Notes: generated by a model not told the origin, from the sequence alone. A stretch of DNA of 6,893 bases from JANNFX01 sp031380225 (GCA_031380225.1 JANNFX010000133.1:1-6893), one strand, 5' to 3'; shown: positions 1 to 6,887, counted from the stretch's first letter. Made by a program: numbers and translations.

Positions 1-1247
1 AGCCATTCGCGGCCGCCGGTAGCCGCATAAAGATCGAGCGCTGCTTGACCCATCGCAATGCTGTCGCCGAGGTAAGGGCCGCCGCGATCACTGTCGCCAT
101 GCTTGAAGCCGCCGCCATCAAGCTTGCGATTGGCTGTGATCCAGCGCGCAGCGGCAATCGCTGCGTCTCGTGCTTTTTCATCGCCGGTCGCCGTGTAGAG
201 CGCTGTTAGCCCGCTGATCGCCCAGCCGTTTTCGCGAGCGTAAATGTGGGTGTCAATGCGCGGTGCGCGGCCGAGTTTGCTGCGCTCTGTTTGAGCCAAG
301 GCATAATATTTCTTGCCTGAGAACGAGGCGTCAACGTCGGCGTCTTGACTGGTGTGGAACGCACCGTCTGGACTTTTGAGCGTTGTTAAAAGATAGCGGG
401 CAATGTCATTCGCGGCCTCAAGATATTTGGGGTTCTTCCACATCTGATAACCGGCCGCGAATTGGCGCAGCCCGTTCGATTGGTACCACATGATTTTTTC
501 GTAGTGCGGTGACTTCCAATCAAGTTCGTCGGAGTATTGAAAAATGCCGCCGTCTTGGCGATCAATCAAATTGAGGGCCGCATCAAATGTCTGCCGCGCA
601 CGTTTTGCAGCGTCAGTGTCACCGCCTTCTGCAAGCGTCAGTTCCCAATCCATGCTATCGGCATCGATGAATTTGAGGCTGTCGCCCCAGCCGGCGTTGT
701 CAGCATCGAAGCTTTCCGCGCTGCGCTGAATGAGATCGCCGCGCTGTGGCAGCGTTAGAAATGCCGATACAGCCGGTTTGACATCGAGCGCGGCATCCAC
801 GGACGGTCCCGGCGTTGGGTCTGCGATGATAGCAGCCAATAACGATGCCATGCCTTCAGGCTCGATATAGCCGCGGCGTTTGACGATTTCGGTGCCGTCG
901 GCTGCGAAGACGATGGTAGCGGGCCAGCCCCAATCTCCATAGCGATTAGAGAGATCCGGGTTGGCGTCTTGGTCGGCGCGAATTGTCAGAAATTTCGACT
1001 TCAGTAATGCTGTGACCTTGGGGTCGCGGTATGTTGTTTCCTCCATGACGTGACACCAGTGGCACCACACCGCTTCGAGATCGAGAAGGACCAGTTTGTT
1101 CTCGGCCTTGGCGCGCGTGAAAATATCCGCGCTCCAGGGTTGCCATATGAGGCCGCTGGTATCGCGCGTGGTGGCTGAAGCAAACCCGCCTGACAGGACT
1201 ATCAAAGCCGCGGCAATGCTGTTGCGAAAAAGGCTTGCTCTGCGCAT
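1..1247 (-). CDS. Exported thioredoxin-fold protein, DUF255/YyaL-like (3' end outside window)
   Basis: I translated this strand by hand: it stays open from an ATG at 1245-1247 to the left edge, giving 415 complete codons and two further bases, so the C-terminus is missing. A GAGGA ribosome-binding site (1255-1259) lies 7 nt before the ATG and supports this start. Residues 1-25 look like a Sec signal peptide (MRR, hydrophobic core, ASA|T). A thioredoxin-like domain spans about residues 32-142, with WCHWCH at 61-66 (cysteines 62 and 65) and a probable cis-proline in GWPAT (P109). From about residue 180 there is an alpha/alpha-toroid-like part with HYEKIMW (248-254) and TSQDAD (299-304), matching the PHFEKM and EDAD motifs of the DUF255/YyaL/SSP411 family. 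Family function is poorly defined. A periplasmic redox or carbohydrate-related role is inference. It lies 129 nt downstream of surE on the same strand. Confidence 0.88.
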   Translation of the reverse strand, partial: MRRASLFRNSIAAALIVLSGGFASATTRDTSGLIWQPWSADIFTRAKAENKLVLLDLEAVWCHWCHVMEETTYRDPKVTALLKSKFLTIRADQDANPDLSNRYGDWGWPATIVFAADGTEIVKRRGYIEPEGMASLLAAIIADPTPGPSVDAALDVKPAVSAFLTLPQRGDLIQRSAESFDADNAGWGDSLKFIDADSMDWELTLAEGGDTDAAKRARQTFDAALNLIDRQDGGIFQYSDELDWKSPHYEKIMWYQSNGLRQFAAGYQMWKNPKYLEAANDIARYLLTTLKSPDGAFHTSQDADVDASFSGKKYYALAQTERSKLGRAPRIDTHIYARENGWAISGLTALYTATGDEKARDAAIAAARWITANRKLDGGGFKHGDSDRGGPYLGDSIAMGQAALDLYAATGGREW

Positions 1248-1376
1248 GGGCCGGTCCTCGGAATTAACTCCTGAGACATACGGCCGCGAATGAAAAAAGT
1301 TTCGTCAACGGTTCGGGGGCATGACCCGTACCTATGATGACAGCTCCATATTTTGCATGATTTTCAGGCGTTCAGG

Positions 1377-2144
1377 TCATGTCCCCGCAAATACCGTCTG
1401 GAATCGCTCCCGTGCAGCGCTGTGGGTCAAATCCATGGTCAATGGTGTGATGGAAATCTTGCCGTCGGCGATGGCGCGTAAATCAGTGCCATCGGGCGGA
1501 TCGGAACGGCGGCGTTCGAAGCCGACCCAAAAATAGGGATCGCCCCAGGTGTCGCGGCGCTGTTCAAGATGAAGCCCGCCTTGATCGCGGCGGCCTTGCG
1601 AGGTCACGACCGTGCCCTTGACCGCATCCGGCGCCATATCCGGGAAATTGACGTTGATCAGCATCTGCTGCGGCCACTGTTCGGAGAGCAGCGTCCGGAT
1701 CAAACGCGGCCCATGTTCAAGTGCTGTATCCCAATGCTGGATGCCGTCGGGATCGAAGCCGATGGTCAGGCTCAACGCAATCGAACGCACGCCGAGCAGC
1801 GTGCCTTCCATTGCGCCCGCAATGGTGCCCGAGTAGGCTACATCTTCTGCCAGGTTGGATCCGTGATTGATGCCCGACAGCACGAGATCGGGCGGCGTGT
1901 CTTTGAGGACGTGCCGCACGCCCATGATCACGCAGTCAGCCGGCGTGCCGCGAACCGCAAACGACCGCTCGCCAATCTCACGGTAACGAAGTGGCACTTG
2001 CAAGGTCAGCGCGTGCGAGGCGCCCGATTGATTCATTTCCGGCGCGACGACCCACACATCGTCGGTCAGCGCTTGCGCAACCTGACGTAAGATCGACAAC
2101 CCATGCGCGCCCGCGCCGTCGTCGTTGGTGATTAGAATGCGCAT
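1377..2144 (-). CDS. surE: 5'/3'-nucleotidase SurE
   Basis: SurE is a metal-dependent phosphatase that removes phosphate from 5'- and 3'-nucleoside monophosphates, and in some species from short polyphosphate. With the start chosen here the protein has 255 residues, the normal size for the family. It begins MRILITNDDG, and D8 and D9 are the metal ligands. NQSGASHALT follows (S40 matches the conserved active-site serine), then LSGINHGSN at 89-97 (N93 matches the conserved metal-ligand asparagine) and the DVAYSGTIAGAMEG block at 101-114. The frame is open 18 codons further upstream, but SurE proteins start right at MRIL. The upstream gene (DUF2066) ends 29 nt before, so both are probably co-transcribed. 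No pcm, nlpD, serS or rpoS, frequent surE neighbours elsewhere, is seen here. All key residues are present and there is no sign of decay. Confidence 0.96.
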   Translation of the reverse strand: MRILITNDDGAGAHGLSILRQVAQALTDDVWVVAPEMNQSGASHALTLQVPLRYREIGERSFAVRGTPADCVIMGVRHVLKDTPPDLVLSGINHGSNLAEDVAYSGTIAGAMEGTLLGVRSIALSLTIGFDPDGIQHWDTALEHGPRLIRTLLSEQWPQQMLINVNFPDMAPDAVKGTVVTSQGRRDQGGLHLEQRRDTWGDPYFWVGFERRRSDPPDGTDLRAIADGKISITPLTMDLTHSAARERFQTVFAGT

Positions 2145-2149
2145 TGGGT

Positions 2150-2154
2150 TTCCT
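2150..2154 (-). promoter_or_regulatory. Ribosome-binding site that fixes the surE start
   Basis: Read on the minus strand this is AGGAA, ending 5 nt before the ATG at 2142-2144. The longer alternative start at 2198 lies inside the coding sequence of the upstream DUF2066 gene. The position of this site and the family-typical MRIL N-terminus both argue for the short form. Confidence 0.7.
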
Positions 2155-2173
2155 GTGATGGCCGCGTCGCAGA

Positions 2174-3262
2174 TTAATAAGCTGGCGACAACGACCACCG
2201 GCCACCGTTTTGCACCATTTTCATGCCGCGCTGACTTAGCAATGACGCGAGCGCTAAGCCGCCGCCGGGGTAAGTCAATCCCATTTCGGCCGAGCGCGCT
2301 GTTAGTGCTGCGATGTTCACATTATCGACGCCATCGATATCAAGAAGGCGGCCGCGGATATCGTTCCATTCGTCCTGGCTTTGGAAGGCGACATCGATCT
2401 GCAGGACATCGGCGCCAAACGCGGTGCCGCCTGGGCCGGTTTTCATAACCTTCCAACGGCCTTCGAGCACGCCGAGACTGACGACGCCGGCGAGGTCTAA
2501 TGCATATCCTGTATCACCGTCTTGCACGCGATAGGCGCGGGTCCACGACAATGGTCCAACGGCGTCGCGACCAGCCAATGTGACGTTGATGAGTTTTCCA
2601 GCGATGTCGATTTCGGCGATGGCGAGCACGACTTTGTCAGATTTGTATTCGTTGGCCAGAATGCGGTCGGCTTCGCCGGTGCCTTGCAGCATCAGCTGAA
2701 TAGTGTCGGGATGGACTTCGGGCTTCAGCGCGGTAATGCGGGCCGGGCTCAAAGTGTTTTCAAGATCGAGATCTTTCCAGACCTGCAACCAAGTGCCGCC
2801 CGCCGGTGCATAGGTCTGCCCGGTTTGTGTGACCGGTATCAGCAGCACTTCCGGCGCCTGATCGGCAACAAATGGCACGCCCTGGCTTTGCAACAGCCCG
2901 CGCACGGCATCAGCCTGAAATGAATAGTCGAGGCTCGCGATGTAGCGGGTCGGAGAGTTCTGCTCGGAGCGAATGCGAACGCCGTCGAGCAGATCGGCCG
3001 TTTTTGTGCCTTTGATGCGAGTGAGCTGGTTGTAGGCGGTGACCGGCACCAACCGCTTCAAGAGTGACCGGAACGCCGCATCACGGCCATCAGTCATGGC
3101 CTTGTCTTTGGCGGCGACGGCGCTCGCTGCTTCGGCCTCGACCGGATAATTGCCGACCGTGAACACTTTGTCGCCGGGGGCTGCAAATGCTTCAGATGAC
3201 AGGATTAAAGTGGCAAATGCCAAGGCTAAAGCCGTGCGTATCATGGGTCTCGGAGTTGCCAT
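2174..3262 (-). CDS. Exported DUF2066 domain-containing protein
   Basis: A 362-residue protein with an N-terminal signal peptide: hydrophobic core about residues 10-22, likely cleavage after AFA at 25-27, no lipobox cysteine. The mature part has the look of DUF2066 proteins: FTVGNYPVEAEA near 34-45, a helical AAFRSLLKRLVP segment (62-73), an RYIASLDYSF strand (106-115), and PEVLLIPV at 137-144. A separate C-terminal unit of about 75 residues (from 285) follows. Function is unknown; a periplasmic location is inferred. Two starts are plausible: the ATG at 3262, or an in-frame ATG at 3244 (356 residues) that still keeps a full signal peptide. Both have only a weak GAG upstream. It is divergent from purM and runs 29 nt into surE. 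From memory, DUF2066 genes in alphaproteobacteria often sit between purM and a perM-hdaA pair; here surE takes that place. Confidence 0.85.
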   Translation of the reverse strand: MATPRPMIRTALALAFATLILSSEAFAAPGDKVFTVGNYPVEAEAASAVAAKDKAMTDGRDAAFRSLLKRLVPVTAYNQLTRIKGTKTADLLDGVRIRSEQNSPTRYIASLDYSFQADAVRGLLQSQGVPFVADQAPEVLLIPVTQTGQTYAPAGGTWLQVWKDLDLENTLSPARITALKPEVHPDTIQLMLQGTGEADRILANEYKSDKVVLAIAEIDIAGKLINVTLAGRDAVGPLSWTRAYRVQDGDTGYALDLAGVVSLGVLEGRWKVMKTGPGGTAFGADVLQIDVAFQSQDEWNDIRGRLLDIDGVDNVNIAALTARSAEMGLTYPGGGLALASLLSQRGMKMVQNGGRWSLSPAY

Positions 3263-3383
3263 TGCGGGTCTCAGCTAATAGGACCCGTACCACGACCCGG
3301 CAATCGGGCGAAAGTGCGGTCCAGGTCACGCGGGCCGTGAAATAGGGCTTTTCCGCGAGGGATCGTCTTTTTCGAGAGGGCAG
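3263..3383. promoter_or_regulatory. Divergent promoter region between the DUF2066 gene and purM
   Basis: This 121-nt spacer must hold the promoters for leftward DUF2066-surE and rightward purM unless transcription enters from elsewhere. I could not find a convincing -35/-10 pair in either direction. Visible structure: an inverted repeat CGGGTC (3265-3270) / GACCCG (3282-3287) with an 11-nt loop, a second GACCCG at 3294-3299, and a small CCCG-GCAAT-CGGG hairpin at 3296-3308. The purM ribosome-binding site GAGAGG (3374-3379) lies 4 nt before its ATG. Confidence 0.5.
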
Positions 3384-4523
3384 ATGGCTCAAGGCAAAGG
3401 TTCGACCGGTACCCCCGCTAAGGGTGACGCTCCGATCACCTACCGGCAAGCGGGTGTCGACATCGACGCGGGCAATGCGTTGGTTGAGGCCATCAAGCCT
3501 ATGGTCAAGTCCACGCGGCGGCGCGGTGCGGATGCGGACCTCGGCGGTTTCGGCGGCTTGTTTGATTTGAAGGCTGCGGGTTTCCGCGATCCTGTCCTAG
3601 TGGCCGCCAATGATGGCGTCGGCACCAAGCTCAAGATTGCAATTGATACGGGACTGCATTCGACCATCGGCATCGATCTTGTTGCGATGTGCGTCAACGA
3701 CCTCGTAGTGCAGGGCGCCGAGCCGCTATTCTTTCTCGATTACTTCGCGGTTGGGAAATTGGATGTGCCAGTTGCGACCTCTGTCATCTCGGGCATCGCA
3801 GATGGTTGCCGGCAAGCGGGTTGCGCATTGATCGGCGGCGAGACCGCTGAAATGCCGGGCATGTATCACGGCAATGACTATGACCTTGCCGGATTTGCCG
3901 TTGGGGCCGCGGAGCGAGGCGAATTGTTGCCACGCGCCGACATGGTACCTGGTGATGTTTTGATAGGCCTCGCTTCGTCGGGCGTGCATTCGAACGGTTA
4001 TTCGCTGGTCCGCCGTTTGGTCGATAAAGCTGGACTGAATTGGACGGATCAAGCGCCGTGGGCCGCTGGCCGTACAGTGGCGGAGGCGTTGTTGGTCCCA
4101 ACCCGGATTTATGTGAAGCCACTATTGGCTGCGATCAAAACGACGGGCGGCGCTGCAACCGGAGCCATCAAGGGCTTGTCACACATCACTGGCGGTGGAT
4201 TGTCCGAAAACCTGCCGCGCGTATTGCCCGATCATGTCGCCGCCGAAGTCGATCTTGCCAGCCTCGTAGTGCCGCCGGTGTTCGGATGGCTGGCCAAAAC
4301 CGGAAATCTCGATGACGCGGAAATGCTGCGCACGTTTAACTGCGGCATCGGCATGATCATCGTCTCTGATCGCCAACGTGCGCCTGACGTTTTAACCGCC
4401 CTAAGAGCCGCTGGCGAAACACCGCATGTGATCGGCGCGCTCGTAGCACCGGGCGGCGAACGCTCAAGCGCCAAAGGCAAGGGTGATACTTGGGCGGTCA
4501 AATACCGCGGCGCGATGGCCTAA
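3384..4523 (+). CDS. purM: Phosphoribosylformylglycinamidine cyclo-ligase (AIR synthetase)
   Basis: PurM closes the imidazole ring in de novo purine synthesis: FGAM plus ATP gives aminoimidazole ribonucleotide, in the cytosol (EC 6.3.3.1). The protein is 379 residues, slightly longer than the common 340-360 because of an extra N-terminal stretch of about 18 residues before ITYRQAGVDIDAG. Family motifs are all present: GVDIDAG (24-30), DGVGTK (77-82, nucleotide binding), GETAEMPG (152-159), SSGVHSNGYSL (198-208), ITGGGL (268-273) and FNCGIGM (318-324). The ATG is preceded by GAGAGG at 4 nt; no other in-frame start fits as well. The usual partner purN (GAR transformylase), commonly directly downstream, is absent: the next gene, phaR, faces the opposite way. 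Nothing suggests damage. Confidence 0.97.
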   Translation: MAQGKGSTGTPAKGDAPITYRQAGVDIDAGNALVEAIKPMVKSTRRRGADADLGGFGGLFDLKAAGFRDPVLVAANDGVGTKLKIAIDTGLHSTIGIDLVAMCVNDLVVQGAEPLFFLDYFAVGKLDVPVATSVISGIADGCRQAGCALIGGETAEMPGMYHGNDYDLAGFAVGAAERGELLPRADMVPGDVLIGLASSGVHSNGYSLVRRLVDKAGLNWTDQAPWAAGRTVAEALLVPTRIYVKPLLAAIKTTGGAATGAIKGLSHITGGGLSENLPRVLPDHVAAEVDLASLVVPPVFGWLAKTGNLDDAEMLRTFNCGIGMIIVSDRQRAPDVLTALRAAGETPHVIGALVAPGGERSSAKGKGDTWAVKYRGAMA

Positions 4524-4623
4524 CTTATCCCCGCGAAATCGGGCCGTGTTAACCTGGAAGGTTTTGCCGTCAAGGGAATTCATAACCAGCTGAATTAAAT
4601 AGATAAAAACGATAATATACTTG

Positions 4624-4643
4624 CCAGCGCAACGCTGCGCTGG
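4624..4643. terminator. Stem-loop, possible shared terminator of purM and phaR
   Basis: A perfect 8-bp inverted repeat, CCAGCGCA / TGCGCTGG, encloses the 4-nt loop ACGC. In rightward RNA the stem can extend by a G-U and a U-A pair. Its position between two convergent genes suits a bidirectional terminator. Neither side has a proper U run immediately after the stem; in the leftward direction a T-rich stretch begins about 16 nt further on. It could therefore be an mRNA 3'-end stabiliser or a protein site instead. Confidence 0.45.
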
Positions 4644-4663
4644 TATGATTTCTGGATGCTGCG

Positions 4664-4677
4664 GAAAGCGCGCTTTC
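4664..4677. repeat. Perfect 14-nt palindrome GAAAGCG/CGCTTTC
   Basis: GAAAGCGCGCTTTC is self-complementary with no spacer and lies 15 nt beyond the phaR stop codon. It may form part of the phaR transcript end or be a protein-binding site. There is no U tract and no second copy in the window. Confidence 0.4.
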
Positions 4678-4692
4678 TCCCAACATAACTGA

Positions 4693-5415
4693 TTAATCCC
4701 GATCCTTCGACAGCCGCTCGATGCGTTGTTGCATGGCGGCGAGCTGGTCTTTCAATTCATCGATTTCAGCGCCAGCGGCAGGCTCAGTGCGCACCGGACG
4801 AAGAGGCGTTGGAGCGCCGGGCGTGCTTGACGAAGTGGTGGCTCCAGGCGCCGATGTCGCCGCCGGCTTGTCGCCAGCGCCAGGGGCTCTAAAGAACGGA
4901 TTTGGAATTTGTGCGCCGCCCTTTACTCCTCCTGACGCAAATGATGACCACATTGACATCGCCTGCTCGAACATCACCATGTTTTTGCGGGCCAGCTCTT
5001 GGTAGACGTCGAAGGCGCCAGTCGGAGTCGTTAAAGCTTGGCTCATTTTAGACCTTAGATTTTCCTGGTCTCTAACGAGGCTCTCAAGACTGAATTGCAA
5101 ATAGCCTGGCACCATTTTGCCCATCTGGTCATCGTAAAACCGGATTAATTGGCGCAGGAACGGAATTGGCAGGAGGTTCAGCCCGCCTTCGCGGCTTTCC
5201 TGCTCGACAATGATCTGGGTTAAGACGCCGTGAGTCAGGTCGTCGCCGGACTTGGCATCATAGACCACGAAATCGCGGTCCGAGCGCACCATTTGAGCCA
5301 AATCTTCCAGCGTCACGTAGGTGCTGGTTTCGGTGTTATAGAGCCGCCGGTTGGCGTACTTTTTTATAACGACCGACTCCTTTCTCGGGGTTTGGACGTC
5401 GGGCTTGGTTTGCAT
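4693..5415 (-). CDS. phaR: Polyhydroxyalkanoate synthesis repressor PhaR
   Basis: PhaR represses PHB genes such as phasin and its own gene by binding DNA, and is released when it binds PHB granules. The 240-residue protein has the N-terminal PHB/PHA accumulation regulator DNA-binding domain (about residues 14-75) with the diagnostic KKYANRRLYNT at 18-28 and STYVTLEDLAQMV at 31-43. The PHB-associated middle domain follows (about 80-125), with LLPIPFLRQLIRFYDDQMGK at 81-100 and PGYLQFSLESL at 103-113. After residue 175 comes a Pro/Ala/Ser/Thr-rich linker, then a probable coiled coil (217-238) with regularly spaced Leu, Met and Ile. PhaR proteins are often nearer 180-200 residues; the extra length is this linker and coil. 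The start ATG (5413-5415) has a weak GGA 5 nt upstream and lies inside a TTGCATTGCAA inverted repeat. It is divergent from phaA, as in other alphaproteobacterial PHB loci. Confidence 0.95.
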   Translation of the reverse strand: MQTKPDVQTPRKESVVIKKYANRRLYNTETSTYVTLEDLAQMVRSDRDFVVYDAKSGDDLTHGVLTQIIVEQESREGGLNLLPIPFLRQLIRFYDDQMGKMVPGYLQFSLESLVRDQENLRSKMSQALTTPTGAFDVYQELARKNMVMFEQAMSMWSSFASGGVKGGAQIPNPFFRAPGAGDKPAATSAPGATTSSSTPGAPTPLRPVRTEPAAGAEIDELKDQLAAMQQRIERLSKDRD

Positions 5416-5420
5416 TGCAA
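5410..5420. promoter_or_regulatory. Candidate PhaR operator TTGCA-T-TGCAA over the phaR start codon
   Basis: A perfect 5-bp inverted repeat around one T overlaps the phaR ATG. PhaR of Paracoccus denitrificans is reported, from memory, to bind TGC-rich sites and to repress its own gene. A related TTGCGCTGCG follows at 5434-5443. The assignment as operator is inference. Confidence 0.4.
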
Positions 5421-5678
5421 TCCACTCAAAATGTTGCGCTGCGGAACGCTACCACTGCCTGGGCGGGTTTGTCATCAGGAACTGGGCGTATTTTCCCACT
5501 CGTTTGGGCATTTATTGGGTAGGACTATCGTTCGGACATGTATTATTGCGGCGCGGCGGCAAACTGCGCGCTATGAATTTGCCTGAAAAACAGTATCCAG
5601 CCTGACAGACTAGGCCGCCCGAAGTTTTCTGGGCAGGTACCACCAGCCACCAAAGCCGCGGTTTTAGGAGACATTTCG
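5416..5678. promoter_or_regulatory. Divergent phaR-phaA control region
   Basis: This 263-nt spacer has no supported gene. Besides the TGC-rich sites next to phaR it contains CTGGGC three times (5459, 5482 and 5629) and GCCTGA twice (5581, 5600). Weak rightward promoter candidates for phaA are TTGGGC (5504-5509) with TATCGT (5526-5531, 16-nt spacer), and TTGGGT (5515-5520) with TATTAT (5541-5546, a long 20-nt spacer). Neither is strong. I could not place a phaR promoter. A good AGGAG ribosome-binding site for phaA sits at 5666-5670, 8 nt before its ATG. Confidence 0.45.
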
Positions 5679-6866
5679 ATGAGTGACGACACGACGATTG
5701 TGATTGCCAGTGCTGCGCGGACCCCGGTCGGGTCTTTCAACGGCACTCTGGGTGCACTGCCTGCGCACGAACTTGGAAAGGTCGCCATCAAGGCAGCACT
5801 CGATCGCGCCGGCGTCGCGGCCGGTGACGTTTCGGAAGTCATCCTTGGTCAGATCCTTACTGCAGGACATGGCCAGAACCCGGCCCGGCAAGCGTCGCTT
5901 GCAGCTGGCATCCCCGTCGACACGCCGGCCTGGGGCATGAACCAGATTTGTGGATCAGGACTTCGTGCCGTGGCGCTCGGAATGCAGCAGATTCAAACTG
6001 GCGACGCGGCGATCGTCGTCGCGGGCGGACAGGAAAGCATGAGCCAAGCCATGCATGCGAGCCACATGCGTGATGGCACCAAGATGGGCGACGTCAAGTT
6101 CGTCGACACGATGGTCAAAGACGGACTGTGGGACGCGTTCAATAATTATCACATGGGCACCACAGCTGAAAACGTGGCCCGCCAATGGCAAATCACACGC
6201 GATGAGCAAGACAAGTTCGCTGCCGCTTCACAGAACAAGGCCGAGGCTGCACGCAAGGCTGGCAAATTCAAAGATGAGATCGCCGCTGTTACGATCAAAG
6301 GCAAGAAGGGCGACACCGTTGTTGACACCGATGAATACATCAAAGAGGGCGTGACCGCCGAGGGCCTTGCTAAGTTGCGCCCCGCGTTCGATCCGAAGGA
6401 AGGCACAGTTACAGCCGCCAACGCATCAGGCCTCAACGACGGTGCTGCCGTGGTTGTTTTGATGTCGTTGGCCGAAGCCAACAAGCGCGGCATCAAGCCA
6501 TTGGCGCGCATCGTTTCGTGGGCGCATGCCGGCGTTGATCCGTCGATCATGGGCACCGGCCCGATCCCGGCCTCGAAAAAGGCTTTGGAAAAAGCCGGCT
6601 GGACCATCAAAGACCTCGATCTGATCGAAGCCAATGAAGCCTTCGCGGCGCAAGCCATCGCCGTCAATAAGGGCATGGGTTGGGACACCGACAAGGTCAA
6701 CGTCAATGGCGGCGCGATTGCCATCGGCCATCCGATTGGCGCTTCGGGTGCCCGCGTGCTCGTGACGTTGCTGCATGAAATGCAGCGCCGCGACGCCAAG
6801 AAGGGTCTCGCCACCCTCTGCATCGGTGGCGGCATGGGCGTCGCCATGTGCTTAGCGAGAGATTAA
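5679..6866 (+). CDS. phaA: Acetyl-CoA C-acetyltransferase (biosynthetic beta-ketothiolase)
   Basis: It condenses two acetyl-CoA to acetoacetyl-CoA (EC 2.3.1.9), the first step of PHB synthesis; the reaction is reversible. At 395 residues it has the standard length of biosynthetic thiolases. The nucleophilic cysteine is C91 in NQICGSGLRAV, the oxyanion-hole asparagine is N319 in EANEAFAAQA, the catalytic histidine is H351 in GGAIAIGHPIGASG, and the second cysteine is C381 in CIGGGMG. The YHMGTTAEN segment (157-165) is typical of the short-chain biosynthetic class. The start has AGGAG 8 nt upstream. The divergent phaR supports a PHB role rather than fatty acid degradation. phaB, the usual next gene, does not begin within the 27 nt left in the window. 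Another acetyl-CoA acetyltransferase role, such as in the ethylmalonyl-CoA route, is possible from the same enzyme. Confidence 0.95.
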   Translation: MSDDTTIVIASAARTPVGSFNGTLGALPAHELGKVAIKAALDRAGVAAGDVSEVILGQILTAGHGQNPARQASLAAGIPVDTPAWGMNQICGSGLRAVALGMQQIQTGDAAIVVAGGQESMSQAMHASHMRDGTKMGDVKFVDTMVKDGLWDAFNNYHMGTTAENVARQWQITRDEQDKFAAASQNKAEAARKAGKFKDEIAAVTIKGKKGDTVVDTDEYIKEGVTAEGLAKLRPAFDPKEGTVTAANASGLNDGAAVVVLMSLAEANKRGIKPLARIVSWAHAGVDPSIMGTGPIPASKKALEKAGWTIKDLDLIEANEAFAAQAIAVNKGMGWDTDKVNVNGGAIAIGHPIGASGARVLVTLLHEMQRRDAKKGLATLCIGGGMGVAMCLARD

Positions 6867-6876
6867 GAAGCGTTCG

Positions 6877-6887
6877 GGGTCAGACCC
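6877..6887. repeat. GGGTC-A-GACCC palindrome 10 nt after phaA
   Basis: An 11-nt inverted repeat with a single central base lies just after the phaA stop, followed by TGCGGG at the window edge. GGGTCAGACCC-type palindromes are known, from memory, as parts of dispersed REP-like elements near RAYT transposases. It could also be the left part of a transcription terminator that continues outside the window. Only one copy is visible. Confidence 0.4.

Larger units (their letters stand above)
4524..4692. other. Convergent intergenic region with terminator-like structures
   Basis: This 169-nt gap lies between the 3' ends of purM (rightward) and phaR (leftward). It holds a short hairpin AACCT-GGA-AGGTT followed by TT (4551-4565), an AT-rich tract (about 4590-4620), a strong stem-loop (4624-4643) and a 14-nt perfect palindrome (4664-4677). 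I see no coding potential and no RNA gene that I recognise. Confidence 0.6.

Noticed and set aside
1275..1308. A minus-strand promoter for the thioredoxin-fold gene: TTGACG (1303-1308) with TATGTC (1275-1280)
   Set aside because: The spacer is 22 nt, too long for a normal sigma-70 promoter, and no better -10 lies at 16-18 nt.
1569..2090. A 173-codon open frame on the plus strand
   Set aside because: It is antisense to surE. The product is rich in Arg, His and Ala with no family signature, and surE on the other strand is certain.
2145..2198. An 18-codon upstream extension of surE
   Set aside because: SurE proteins begin at MRIL-TNDDG, the AGGAA ribosome-binding site fits the inner ATG, and the extension would run into the DUF2066 gene.
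4546..4574. A minus-strand TTGACG-N16-TAACAC promoter pointing into purM antisense
   Set aside because: The -10 match is poor and there is no gene or RNA structure downstream to support it.
5230..5605. Two plus-strand open frames running from phaR into the phaR-phaA spacer
   Set aside because: They are antisense to phaR for much of their length, lack a clear ribosome-binding site and match no family I recognise.
6149..6847. A 232-codon open frame on the minus strand
   Set aside because: It lies wholly antisense to phaA, which has all thiolase catalytic motifs. The translation is rich in Ala, Ser, Arg and Pro without a recognisable domain, which is typical of a shadow frame.
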